Shown one piece after another: positions 1 through 7,419 of a stretch of DNA of 15,372 nt; the stretch's first letter is position 1; each line of letters begins with the position of its first letter. The position numbers and the translations under genes were made by a program. The notes beneath the pieces were generated by a model. The model was not told the DNA's origin. It searched no databases and saw only the letters and a program-made list of their open reading frames with translations. This DNA comes from an uncultured Flavobacteriia bacterium (lineage in GTDB: Bacteria > Bacteroidota > Bacteroidia > Flavobacteriales_D > Crocinitomicaceae), in contig CAIYQV010000323.1 in assembly GCA_903928365.1 (NCBI GenBank), positions 1 to 15,372 of the forward strand, in the 5' to 3' direction.

Positions 1-1146
1 AATCACTTCTCTTTTGTTTTGGATGAAGTACTGAAGAATGATGTGCACATTGAGACATCCTCAGCCTTTGATATTGACATCGTTCGCAACCTATATCATT
101 CTGGAAAATTAACAGCAGGCAAATATGTGATCTGTAACGGGTACAAACCTCAGCAGTACATTGATAACATTGCAACACTGATTAATGAAGGTAATCTGAA
201 CGTGGTTCCCGTGGTAGATAACACACAGGAATTGACAGATATTTTATCCAAAACAGAAAAGGACATTAAGATCGGAATTCGAATTGCTTCAGAGGAAGAA
301 CCTAAATTCGAGTTTTATACATCCAGACTGGGTATTCGCTACCGAGAGATTGTGCCGTTCTATAAAGCCATGTTGATGGATAATCCACGCGTGGAGGTGA
401 AAATGTTGCACTTCTTCATTAACACAGGGATCAACGATACAGCCTATTATTGGAACGAATTGACCAAGTGTCTTCGTATCTACAGCGACCTCAAGAAGAT
501 CTGTCCATCATTGGATTCTTTGAACATAGGCGGCGGTTTTCCAATTAAGAAATCTTTGGCCTTTGATTTCGACTATGCTTACATGGTGCGGGAAATCCTT
601 ACACAGGTGCAGCGTGTATGTACAGAGAATAATATACCTGAGCCGAATATTTTCACGGAATTTGGTTCGTTTACTGTGGGTGAAAGTGGAGGTGCCATCT
701 TCTCCGTATTACATCAGAAGCAACAAAACGACAGAGAGAAATGGAACATGATCGATTCTTCTTTCATGACAAACCTACCTGATACCTGGGCGATCAACCA
801 ACGATTTATCATGTTACCTGTTAACCGTTGGAATGATGATTACGAACGCGTGTTGCTTGGTGGGTTGACTTGTGACAGCGATGATTATTACAACTCAGAG
901 CAGCACTCCAACGCGATCTACCTTCCGAAATTCGAAAAGAACAATCCACTGTATCTCGGTTTCTTTAATACAGGGGCTTATCAGGAAACGATCGGAGGGT
1001 TTGGAGGTTTGAAGCATTGCCTTATCCCGGAACCAAAACATATTCTAATTCAACGGGATGAAGACGGTAAACTACAAACAACCCTTTTTAGTGAGGAACA
1101 AACGGCTGAAGATTACCTGAAAATTCTGGGATATAACGCACATTGA
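1..1146 (+). CDS. Arginine decarboxylase, fold-type III PLP enzyme (3' part only)
   Basis: This enzyme should convert arginine to agmatine, the first step of polyamine synthesis in the cytoplasm. The reading frame is open from base 1, so the 5' end lies outside the window and the in-frame TTG at 19 is not the real start. About 381 residues are visible; the PLP-binding lysine of the N-terminal alanine-racemase-like barrel should lie upstream. Visible motifs are the glycine loop GGGFP (529-543), TEFGSFTVGES where many relatives have an EPGR-type phosphate loop, and GLTCDSDD, whose Cys (871-873) corresponds to the conserved catalytic Cys of the C-terminal sheet domain. The HIETSSAFD segment is typical of this superfamily. 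The match to Bacteroidota arginine decarboxylases of roughly 460 residues is from memory. An ornithine or other basic amino-acid decarboxylase is possible but less likely. The usual agmatinase neighbour is not next downstream. Confidence 0.85.
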   Translation, partial: NHFSFVLDEVLKNDVHIETSSAFDIDIVRNLYHSGKLTAGKYVICNGYKPQQYIDNIATLINEGNLNVVPVVDNTQELTDILSKTEKDIKIGIRIASEEEPKFEFYTSRLGIRYREIVPFYKAMLMDNPRVEVKMLHFFINTGINDTAYYWNELTKCLRIYSDLKKICPSLDSLNIGGGFPIKKSLAFDFDYAYMVREILTQVQRVCTENNIPEPNIFTEFGSFTVGESGGAIFSVLHQKQQNDREKWNMIDSSFMTNLPDTWAINQRFIMLPVNRWNDDYERVLLGGLTCDSDDYYNSEQHSNAIYLPKFEKNNPLYLGFFNTGAYQETIGGFGGLKHCLIPEPKHILIQRDEDGKLQTTLFSEEQTAEDYLKILGYNAH

Positions 1147-1206
1147 TGAGCGGCTGATCGAACTAAATACTTATTTTTACAAACTCAAAGGACTACCTTT
1201 TCATAC

Positions 1207-1578
1207 ATGAAACTCAACAAGATCTTACTTCGCACAAATTCAAAATTCTCGGTTGTTCTCAATACCTGGGCAACTGAAAATGGTTATGAGGTAGAAGATT
1301 TCGATGACAAGAAGGAGCATCCTGAAGAAGGAGTAGATGGCCTTGTTATTTTTACTCAGAATCAAACGCTTGATAAGGAGATTTCAGAAATTCGGGATAT
1401 GTTTGATCACAAACAGAAGCCGGTACATAAAATCGACATCAATGGCACACTCATGGTTGGTATTTCCAATTTGGATTTGTGGGTGGAGCGCAACAAGTGT
1501 AAAAGAGCGCTTTTTATTGGTGCTGATAATCTTCTGGAAAACATGAACCTCGTTCGCTATATGGAGCACTTGAAATAA
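1207..1578 (+). CDS. Conserved-looking hypothetical protein, 123 aa
   Basis: I do not recognise this family. The protein is 123 residues, has no signal peptide or membrane segment, and reads like a small soluble alpha/beta protein. It starts MKLNKILLRTNSKF, has an acidic stretch around residues 31-43, then alternating strand-like hydrophobic segments (GLVIFT, GTLMVGIS, RALFIGA), and ends in a charged helix. The ATG start follows the arginine decarboxylase stop by 60 bp, and crtD starts 53 bp downstream on the same strand, so the three could be co-transcribed. No strong Shine-Dalgarno is visible, which is normal for this phylum; TACCTTTT at 1194-1201 is one base off the -7 consensus. Codon use resembles the neighbours, which argues for a real gene. 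It is also the longest frame here, with only short antisense alternatives. Confidence 0.72.
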   Translation: MKLNKILLRTNSKFSVVLNTWATENGYEVEDFDDKKEHPEEGVDGLVIFTQNQTLDKEISEIRDMFDHKQKPVHKIDINGTLMVGISNLDLWVERNKCKRALFIGADNLLENMNLVRYMEHLK

Positions 1579-1579
1579 G

Positions 1580-1611
1580 TTGCCAGCGAACCTTTTTCCA
1601 TTTTAATTTTT
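1580..1611 (+). promoter_or_regulatory. Weak candidate promoter upstream of crtD
   Basis: TTG at 1580-1582 is followed after 21 bp by TAATTTTT at 1604-1611, one base from the Bacteroidota -7 consensus TAnnTTTG. This would leave a leader of roughly 15 nt before the GTG at 1632. The match is imperfect and the region is T-rich, so it may be chance. Confidence 0.25.
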
Positions 1612-1631
1612 ATTCCTAAAAAGGAACTCAA

Positions 1632-3098
1632 GTGAATCATCAGCGAAAGGCGATTGTGATCGGTGCAGGCATTGCAGGCATTGCCTCTTCCATACGACTT
1701 GCAGTCAAGGGATACAAAGTGTCTGTATTCGAATCGAATAGTTATCCCGGAGGAAAATTAACTGCTTTTAACCTCGGACCGTATCGTTTTGATGCAGGCC
1801 CGTCGCTATTTACATTGCCTGATTTGGTTGATGAACTCTTTGTTCTGGCAAACAAGGATCCACGCAACTATTTCAATTATTACACTTCAAAAACGGCATG
1901 CCATTATTTCTTTGAGGACGGCACGTTTTTACCCTTTTCTTCCGATCAGGACAAATTGCTTCAAGATGTAGAACGCATCCTTGAAATTGATTCGACGCCA
2001 CTTAAAAATCATCTGGAAAGAAGCAGATACATCTTTGAAAAGACCAGAACCACCTTCCTTGAAAGATCATTACACCAAACAAGTACCTTTCTAAGTAAGG
2101 AAATTCTCGCAACAGTGGCAGCCATTCCGAATTTGCAGATCTTCACGACCATGCACAAGGCGAATGAAAAAGGACTAAATCATCCAAAACTCGTTCAGAT
2201 CTTTGACCGCTACGCTACCTATAATGGTTCCGATCCATACAAAGCGCCGGGAATTCTAAACATCATTCCCCATCTCGAACATGGAATAGGAACCTTTTTT
2301 CCAACGGAAGGAATGCATGGTATTACGAAGTCTTTGGTCAATTTAGCAGAAGAACTGGGGGTGCGTTTTCACTTTGATTCGAAGGTGAATGAAATTATAA
2401 TCACCGGAAAAAAGGTTGCTGGAGTCAAGGTCAATGGTGTTGATCATCTCGCAGACACGGTAGTCTGTAATTCGGATGTGAAACCGGCATACAAACATTT
2501 ACTGAGTAGGGTCAAAGCACCAAAAAAAACGATGGAACAGGAGCCTTCCAGTTCAGCGATGATTTTTTATTGGGGAATGAAGGATTCTTTTCCGGAACTT
2601 GATCTTCACAATATTTTCTTTTCTGAGAATTATAAGGAAGAGTTCAGTGCTATTTTCGACAAAGGAGAGGTTTCTGACGACCCTACAGTCTATGTGCATG
2701 TCAGTTCGAAATTAGTCCCTGAAGATGCTCCGAATGGGTGTGAAAGTTGGTTCATACTCGTGAATGTTCCGAGTAACGGTGGTCAGAATTGGGAGGAATT
2801 CCGAATTCGCATTCGTGAAATGGTGGTACAAAAACTCTCCCGCATCCTTAAAAGGGATATTTCATCTCTCATTGAGGTAGAAGATTACTTAGATCCGGTG
2901 AGGATAGAACAACGAACCTCAAGTCATGCAGGTGCCCTCTATGGTGCAAGTTCCAATGATCGCATGGCTGCGTTCTTTCGTCACCCCAATTTTTCAAAAG
3001 TAAAAGGACTCTATTTCGTTGGTGGAAGCGTGCATCCTGGAGGGGGAATTCCACTTTGTCTTTTGTCCGCTAAGATCGCTACGGAAATGATCAGCTAA
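1632..3098 (+). CDS. crtD: Carotenoid 3,4-desaturase, CrtI/CrtD family FAD oxidoreductase
   Basis: A membrane-associated flavoenzyme of the phytoene desaturase superfamily. The 488-aa protein opens with a dinucleotide-binding fold (GAGIAG, residues 11-16; acidic E34 ending the second strand) and the PGGK motif at 39-42 that is diagnostic of CrtI-type enzymes. The C-terminal FAD-contacting segment GLYFVGGSVHPGGG lies near residues 459-472. The text around FDAGPSLFTLPDLVDELF and CHYFFEDGT resembles Bacteroidota 1-hydroxycarotenoid 3,4-desaturases (CrtD) more than their phytoene desaturases (from memory). CrtD introduces a double bond into 1-hydroxylated carotenoids, as in routes to myxol- or saproxanthin-like pigments. 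The start is a GTG at 1632 preceded by AAGGAA; no in-frame ATG lies upstream. No other carotenoid gene is in the window, so the substrate is inferred. The stop lies 2 bp from the convergent lysA stop. Confidence 0.83.
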   Translation: MNHQRKAIVIGAGIAGIASSIRLAVKGYKVSVFESNSYPGGKLTAFNLGPYRFDAGPSLFTLPDLVDELFVLANKDPRNYFNYYTSKTACHYFFEDGTFLPFSSDQDKLLQDVERILEIDSTPLKNHLERSRYIFEKTRTTFLERSLHQTSTFLSKEILATVAAIPNLQIFTTMHKANEKGLNHPKLVQIFDRYATYNGSDPYKAPGILNIIPHLEHGIGTFFPTEGMHGITKSLVNLAEELGVRFHFDSKVNEIIITGKKVAGVKVNGVDHLADTVVCNSDVKPAYKHLLSRVKAPKKTMEQEPSSSAMIFYWGMKDSFPELDLHNIFFSENYKEEFSAIFDKGEVSDDPTVYVHVSSKLVPEDAPNGCESWFILVNVPSNGGQNWEEFRIRIREMVVQKLSRILKRDISSLIEVEDYLDPVRIEQRTSSHAGALYGASSNDRMAAFFRHPNFSKVKGLYFVGGSVHPGGGIPLCLLSAKIATEMIS

Positions 3099-3100
3099 AT

Positions 3101-4309
3101 TTAAAAACCCTCCAGTTCAATCTCATTGCGAACCAGATCTTCAAAGGTCTCCCGCTTTCGTATAAGATGCGCTTTTCCATCATTTACTAGCACCTCCGCA
3201 GGTCTGAACCGTGCATTGTACTGATTACTCATCGTAAAACCATAGGCACCTGCGTTATGCATGGCAAGGATATCTCCCACATGGATCTCACTAATCATAC
3301 GGTCATAGCCGAAGGTGTCGCTTTCGCAAATGTTTCCAACCACTGAATAGAGTTTAGGTTCTCCTGAAGGATTCGAAATGTTTTCAATGTGATGATAGGC
3401 ATTGTAGAACATAGGTCGGATAAGGTGATTTTGTCCGCTATTTACACCTGCAAAAACAGTAGAAGTTGTTTGCTTCACCACATTCACTTTAACCAGAAAT
3501 TTCCCTGCTTCACTCACCAGGAATTTTCCCGGTTCGAACCACAACTCCAGTTTTCTGCCGTAGGATGAACAGAATTCAGTAAATGAATCTGAGATCTGCT
3601 GACCAACACGTTCTATGTTCGTTACAATATCTCCTTCCTTGTAGGCCACTTTAAATCCACTGCCAAAATCCATGAATTCGAGATCCGGGAAATAAGTAGC
3701 AGCTTCATAAAGAAGTTGCGCTCCACGAAGAAAAACATCGCCATCAATGATGTCGCTTCCTGTGTGCATGTGTAATCCTGTTACTCTAATTCCATAGTGT
3801 TTGACAATGCGTTCGATGTGTTTTACCTGATGGATCGAAATACCGAATTTACTGTCGATGTGACCTACCGAGATATTGGAATTTCCGCCCGCCATGATAT
3901 GGGGATTCAGTCTCACGCAACAAGCTTTCGACGAACCATAGACTTGTCCGAACTTCTCGAGAATACTTAAATTATCAATGTTTATATGCACTCCTACTTC
4001 TACGGCTTCCTGAATTTCTTCGAAAGAAACACAGTTAGGCGTAAACAGAATCTGATCTGGTGTAAATCCTGCTCTTAATCCTAATTGGATTTCCTCATTG
4101 GAGACAGCATCCAGTCCGGCTCCTTGTTGTTTAAGCACCTTCAGGATATTGATATTGTTCAATGCTTTTAGTGCATAATGGAGTTTTACTTCATGATTTC
4201 CGAACGCATTGATAAGTTTATCGTACTGTTTCTCAATGAGCTCCACATCATAGACATAGGTGGGAGTGCCAAATTCATTTGCAATTTGGAGCAATAGTTG
4301 TTGTTCCAT
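3101..4309 (-). CDS. lysA: Diaminopimelate decarboxylase
   Basis: Catalyses the last step of lysine synthesis, meso-diaminopimelate to lysine and CO2, in the cytoplasm with PLP. The 402-aa protein is close to the usual length (about 400-420). The PLP lysine is K48 in HYALKALNN, a variant of the common YAxKAN motif. The His of HMHTGSDI (H182) should stack on the cofactor, GSGFK (216-220) and EPGKF (259-263) form the phosphate loops, and CESDTFG (328-334) supplies the catalytic Cys of the partner subunit. The C-terminal HNAGAYGFTMSNQYNARFRPAEVLV block is typical of LysA and separates it from ornithine or arginine decarboxylases. The ATG at 4309 has no clear Shine-Dalgarno, but a good promoter lies just upstream. 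It is transcribed alone and converges on crtD with a 2-bp gap. Confidence 0.93.
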   Translation of the reverse strand: MEQQLLLQIANEFGTPTYVYDVELIEKQYDKLINAFGNHEVKLHYALKALNNINILKVLKQQGAGLDAVSNEEIQLGLRAGFTPDQILFTPNCVSFEEIQEAVEVGVHINIDNLSILEKFGQVYGSSKACCVRLNPHIMAGGNSNISVGHIDSKFGISIHQVKHIERIVKHYGIRVTGLHMHTGSDIIDGDVFLRGAQLLYEAATYFPDLEFMDFGSGFKVAYKEGDIVTNIERVGQQISDSFTEFCSSYGRKLELWFEPGKFLVSEAGKFLVKVNVVKQTTSTVFAGVNSGQNHLIRPMFYNAYHHIENISNPSGEPKLYSVVGNICESDTFGYDRMISEIHVGDILAMHNAGAYGFTMSNQYNARFRPAEVLVNDGKAHLIRKRETFEDLVRNEIELEGF

Positions 4310-4328
4310 GAGTAAGGTTTATGGTTGA

Positions 4329-4359
4329 CAAAGGTAAGTAGTTTTATAGTTGTTACAAA
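4329..4359 (-). promoter_or_regulatory. Bacteroidota-type promoter of lysA
   Basis: Read on the - strand, TTTG (4359-4356) is followed by a 19-bp spacer and TACCTTTG (4336-4329), an exact match to the Bacteroidota -33/-7 pattern TTTG / TAnnTTTG. Transcription would begin near 4322, giving a leader of about 13-15 nt before the lysA ATG. The - strand position inside a divergent intergenic gap supports it. Confidence 0.7.
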
Positions 4360-4435
4360 ATTCACAAAAAGTGAAATAATAAAATGAGTTCTTTTTTGCG
4401 AAATAATCTTCCTAAATTGGCGTTTCAATTAAGAA

Positions 4436-5251
4436 ATGAAGCATTTTCTCCTGTTTATTTCCATGTTGGCTTTGCAGTTACATGCGCAGCAGCAAAACCA
4501 CCGTTCTCGTTCTGAATTGGGGTTGATCCTTGGTGGATCTAATTACCTGGGAGATCTTAATTCGTATAATCCGTTTTACAACGTGAAGCCTGCAGGTGGG
4601 ATTTTGTATCGATACAATGTACACAGCAGATTATGCTGGAGAGGATCCCTGCTTTACGGCAATGTAGGTGCGGCTGATTCAGATGCTTCAGATGCGCTGC
4701 TAAAAAATAGGAATTTGAGTTTTCAATCTACCATTTACGAATTAGGTGGAGGTTTAGAATTTAGTTATTTGCCTTTTCAATTAGGTCATGATAAATACCG
4801 AGGAACGGCCTATGTGATGGTTGGAGTTTCACTGTTTCATATGAATCCGAAAACGGAATACAATGGGGAAATGATCGAATTGCAGCCCTTGGGAACAGAA
4901 GGACAAGGAAGTAGTTTGAATTCGGAAGGTCATTACAGTCTGACTCAGTTGAGCGTGCCACTTGGGGTAGGGGTGAAGTTTGCCATCGGAAAGAGGTCCG
5001 CCATTGGGTTGGAATATGGAATTCGTAAAACCTTCACCGATTACCTCGATGATGTTGGTGGAAACGGGTATGTCGATGCTTCCGTACTTTCGGATGAAAA
5101 TGGTCCGTTGGCTGCAACATTATCCAATCGCAGTTTGGATGGTTCCCGATTTGGAAAAAGAGGTACCGCCTCATCCAAGGATTGGTATTCCTTTTTCGGA
5201 GCGACACTTACTTTCCGTTTGGGAAAGCCGAACAAGTGTTTTAATCATTGA
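4436..5251 (+). CDS. PorG-like outer-membrane protein (DUF6089 family)
   Basis: A probable outer-membrane beta-barrel of 271 aa. The first 17 residues form a signal peptide (MKHFLLFISM then LALQLHA) with a typical Ala-Gln cleavage junction. The mature part carries hallmarks I associate with DUF6089/PorG: ELGLILGGSNYLGDLN (27-42), the KPAGGILYRYN segment, the LQPLGTEGQG loop, PLGVGVKFAIG, and GLEYGIRKTFTDYLDD near the C terminus. PorG takes part in type IX secretion, linking to the periplasmic PorKLMN assembly; family paralogues exist whose role is unknown, so a secretion role is inferred. In many relatives a DUF6089 gene follows nadK; here it lies beyond a PPIase gene and points the other way. 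The ATG follows AAGAA closely. No convincing promoter boxes were found in the 126-bp gap shared with lysA. Confidence 0.8.
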   Translation: MKHFLLFISMLALQLHAQQQNHRSRSELGLILGGSNYLGDLNSYNPFYNVKPAGGILYRYNVHSRLCWRGSLLYGNVGAADSDASDALLKNRNLSFQSTIYELGGGLEFSYLPFQLGHDKYRGTAYVMVGVSLFHMNPKTEYNGEMIELQPLGTEGQGSSLNSEGHYSLTQLSVPLGVGVKFAIGKRSAIGLEYGIRKTFTDYLDDVGGNGYVDASVLSDENGPLAATLSNRSLDGSRFGKRGTASSKDWYSFFGATLTFRLGKPNKCFNH

Positions 5252-5257
5252 TAGAGA

Positions 5258-5311
5258 GATTCGAAAATTCGCATATTCAATCGCTGCGCTATTCGAATAT
5301 TTATTTGAATC
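5258..5311. repeat. Imperfect inverted repeat after the porG-like gene
   Basis: Outer arms GATTC (5258-5262) and GAATC (5307-5311) and inner arms ATATTC (5273-5278) and GAATAT (5295-5300) could form an interrupted hairpin about a 16-nt loop. ATTCGAAT at 5291-5298 is itself a palindrome. It starts 6 bp after the porG-like stop and could help end transcription, but it has no T-run and is AT-rich, so chance is not excluded. Confidence 0.35.
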
Positions 5312-5374
5312 ATTGAATCATCGAATCATCAAATTTCACCTCGAGCAATGTCGAGAGGCAAATCATCAAATTTC
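5307..5374. repeat. Degenerate GAATCATY tandem repeat with a 14-bp direct copy
   Basis: GAATCATT (5307-5314), GAATCATC (5315-5322) and GAATCATC (5323-5330) make three tandem 8-bp units. The run continues as AATCATCAAATTTC at 5324-5337, and these 14 bp recur exactly at 5361-5374, flanking the small hairpin at 5340-5355. The block fills the gap between two convergent genes. It looks like a dispersed intergenic repeat family of the kind found in some Bacteroidota genomes, but with one window the copy number cannot be judged. It is not a CRISPR: the units are too short and there are no spacers. Confidence 0.6.
5340..5355. terminator. Small hairpin between convergent genes, possible terminator
   Basis: CTCGA (5340-5344) and TCGAG (5351-5355) pair around the loop GCAATG. 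It lies between the convergent stops at 5251 and 5383 and could serve either strand. The stem is only 5 bp and lacks a downstream T-tract, so terminator function is a guess. Confidence 0.25.
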
Positions 5375-5382
5375 CAATCCCT

Positions 5383-6489
5383 CTAGTGCTCATGTCCATC
5401 ACCCTCCGTGTGCTGATGCACCTCTGCAGGTTGAAGATCTACCACTTCAATGTCAAACACTAAATCTGAATAAGGTGGGATTGCTCCCGGACGACCATTT
5501 TTGCCGTATGCTTGGTAATAAGGAATGATGAGTTTCGCCTTTCCGCCTTTTCCTACCATACCAAGCCCCTCTTCAAAACCAGGGATCATGCGGTTGATCT
5601 TGTATTCAAAAGCCATAGGTTGACCGCGGTCATAAGAAGCATCGAATTGCTTGCCATCTGCACGAAAAGTTCCACGGTAATGAACTGTCATTTTTGAACC
5701 GCTGACAGGCTTCATTTCTTCACCTGCATTTTCGATAATATACACCAAGCCTGTAGGACTTTGCTGGGCATTTGGGAAGTTTTTCTTAACCTCTTCGAAC
5801 AGGTATGTGCGGTACTGATCTTCACTCATAGCCGCAATTTTTGCAAAGGCTTCCTCTTTGACTTTTTCTTCAGCTTTGATTTTGCCGTAAACATTCATGA
5901 ACGCTTTCGATGCATCCCAGTTCTTTGCTTCTTTTCCTACTCGAATAATCTTGACAGATGTCATTTCATCACCTTGTTCGATTAAATTCACAATATCCTG
6001 GCCTTTGATCACGTGTCCAAAAACGGTATGTTTTCCATCTAACCACGGCGTTTCCTTGTGTGTAATAAAGAACTGACTTCCGTTTGTTGCAGGACCTGCG
6101 TTCGCCATGGAGAGAATTCCAGGACCTGTATGCTTTAAGTCTGGATGAATCTCATCGTAAAAACGATGTTTCGGTCCACCTGAACCATTGCCGTCAGGAT
6201 CTCCACCTTGAATCATAAAATCTTTGATCACTCGGTGAAATTTCAATCCATTGTAAAGAGGCTTGGTATAATTCAAACTATCCATGATATGCAGGTTTCC
6301 TTCTGCTAATCCAACAAAGTTGCCAACAGTCATGGGTGTTTTCTGATATTCAAGCACACAAAGGATGATGCCTTTTGAAGTAGTGAATTCCACATAGATC
6401 CCCGGTTCAAGATCTGTGTTTTCTTTTTTTCCAGCGAATGCAGTTCCCACCATTAATAGGGAAAATAGGATAGCGCTTACGTTTTTCAT
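5383..6489 (-). CDS. Secreted dual-domain peptidyl-prolyl isomerase (cyclophilin-FKBP fusion)
   Basis: A 368-aa folding catalyst combining two unrelated prolyl isomerase folds. Residues 1-19 form a signal peptide ending in AFA, with no lipobox Cys, so the protein should be periplasmic. The cyclophilin domain covers about 30-185: FHRVIKDFMIQGGDP (84-98, catalytic R86), SMANAGPATNGSQFFIT (127-143) and DGKHTVFG. A charged linker (about 186-245) leads to an FKBP domain (265-352) with VHYRGTF, FDASYDRGQP, MIPGFEEGLG and GAIPPYSDLVFDIEV. The tail HQHTEGDGHEH is His-rich. Start: an ATG at 6606 is in frame but would overlap nadK by 68 bp and swallow the promoter; the ATG at 6489 begins exactly at the signal peptide, so I chose it. 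Such cyclophilin-FKBP fusions have been described as dual-family immunophilins. Clients are probably envelope proteins; this is inferred. Confidence 0.92.
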   Translation of the reverse strand: MKNVSAILFSLLMVGTAFAGKKENTDLEPGIYVEFTTSKGIILCVLEYQKTPMTVGNFVGLAEGNLHIMDSLNYTKPLYNGLKFHRVIKDFMIQGGDPDGNGSGGPKHRFYDEIHPDLKHTGPGILSMANAGPATNGSQFFITHKETPWLDGKHTVFGHVIKGQDIVNLIEQGDEMTSVKIIRVGKEAKNWDASKAFMNVYGKIKAEEKVKEEAFAKIAAMSEDQYRTYLFEEVKKNFPNAQQSPTGLVYIIENAGEEMKPVSGSKMTVHYRGTFRADGKQFDASYDRGQPMAFEYKINRMIPGFEEGLGMVGKGGKAKLIIPYYQAYGKNGRPGAIPPYSDLVFDIEVVDLQPAEVHQHTEGDGHEH

Positions 6490-6533
6490 AGTGTTATTTC
6501 TTTTTGTGATTTGAGCCTTGGCAAAAACCTGAC

Positions 6534-6564
6534 CAAAGTTAATTGCGTTTATCGATTCCCCAAA
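6534..6564 (-). promoter_or_regulatory. Bacteroidota-type promoter of the PPIase gene, overlapping the nadK stop
   Basis: On the - strand TTTG (6564-6561), a 19-bp spacer and TAACTTTG (6541-6534) match the Bacteroidota promoter consensus exactly. The first three bases of the -7 box are the TAA stop codon of nadK (6541-6539), and the -33 box lies in nadK coding sequence. Expected start of transcription is near 6528, giving a leader of about 38 nt. Confidence 0.7.
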
Positions 6565-7417
6565 GCATTTTATTACGAATAGTATCCAAGAAGTTGTTGT
6601 CTTCAAATTTCACTACATTGATCATAAATTCTGCTTTGGAAATAATGACCTCTTCTCCTTGTTTGATGCTTTTTGAATTTCCGTCCAAGCTGATGAGGTA
6701 TTTTCTATCTCGTCCTTCGATGCTCAATTTGATCGGCATGTGATCAGGCACCACCATCGGTCGAACATTGAGATTGTGCGGAGCGATAGGAGTAAGAATA
6801 TGTACTTGACATCCCGGTGTGATAATCGGTCCACCACAGCTCAGATTATAGGCTGTGGATCCGGTTGGAGTGGCCACGATCAAACCATCTGCCCAGTATG
6901 AGTTGAGGTATTTGTCTTCCAGTGAAGCATGCACGGTGATCATTGAAGCGGTGTCCTTTTTGTGGAAGGTAACTTCGTTCAATGCAAAATTATCGTCGCC
7001 GAAAAGGTCTTCTTCTGTTTTAATTCGAAGCAGTGAACGCTTTTGAAAGTCAAATTTTTTCTGACGCACCTGATTCATCGTATATTCCACTTGTTCTCGT
7101 GAAATATTCGCAAGAAATCCTAATCGTCCTGTATTGATCCCCAGAATCGGCACGCCGGAATCACGGATATAACTGACTGTTTTAATGAATGTTCCGTCAC
7201 CGCCTATACTCAAGGTAAGATCAATGCCTTTGTGAAAATCACTGTGCGACTCGAACTCATCTACTTTCGGAGAGATTCCGATTCGTTCAACCAATTGTTG
7301 TTTAAGTTCCTTTTCAAGAATGACATTCCATCCAAAAGAGTCAATCAGGTTAATGATTTCTTGATAGTCACCCAAGTGCTGTTTGGTAGGCTTTCGGCCG
7401 TAAATAGCAACATTCAT
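6539..7417 (-). CDS. nadK: NAD kinase
   Basis: Phosphorylates NAD to NADP in the cytoplasm and so sets the NADPH pool. The 292-aa length is normal for bacterial NadK. The signature GGDGT lies at residues 72-76 with the catalytic Asp, followed by GINTGRLGFLANI, the conserved NE pair (147-148), DGLIVATPTGSTAYNLSCGGPI (177-198) and the later ISLDGN motif, all in the expected order. The ATG at 7417 follows the CBS-domain gene stop by 2 bp, so the two are almost certainly co-transcribed and translationally coupled. Its 3' end carries the promoter of the next gene. Confidence 0.96.
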   Translation of the reverse strand: MNVAIYGRKPTKQHLGDYQEIINLIDSFGWNVILEKELKQQLVERIGISPKVDEFESHSDFHKGIDLTLSIGGDGTFIKTVSYIRDSGVPILGINTGRLGFLANISREQVEYTMNQVRQKKFDFQKRSLLRIKTEEDLFGDDNFALNEVTFHKKDTASMITVHASLEDKYLNSYWADGLIVATPTGSTAYNLSCGGPIITPGCQVHILTPIAPHNLNVRPMVVPDHMPIKLSIEGRDRKYLISLDGNSKSIKQGEEVIISKAEFMINVVKFEDNNFLDTIRNKMLWGIDKRN

Positions 7418-7419
7418 GC

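Noticed and set aside
4395..4420. Promoter for the porG-like gene (TTTG then TAAATTGG)
   Set aside because: The spacer is only 14 bp and the -7 box has a mismatch, unlike the 19-bp spacing of the convincing promoters here.
4186..4428. 80-aa frame on the - strand upstream of lysA
   Set aside because: It overlaps the lysA 5' end in another frame and covers the lysA promoter; no family resemblance.
5307..5374. CRISPR-like array
   Set aside because: The units are 8 bp and adjacent, with no unique spacers and no cas genes.
4980..5528. 182-aa frame on the + strand
   Set aside because: It overlaps the porG-like gene in another frame, crosses the repeat block and runs antisense into the PPIase gene; the composition is not protein-like.
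6490..6606. Longer N terminus for the cyclophilin-FKBP protein (407 aa)
   Set aside because: It would overlap nadK by 68 bp, contain the matched promoter, and hide a clean signal peptide that begins exactly at the inner ATG.
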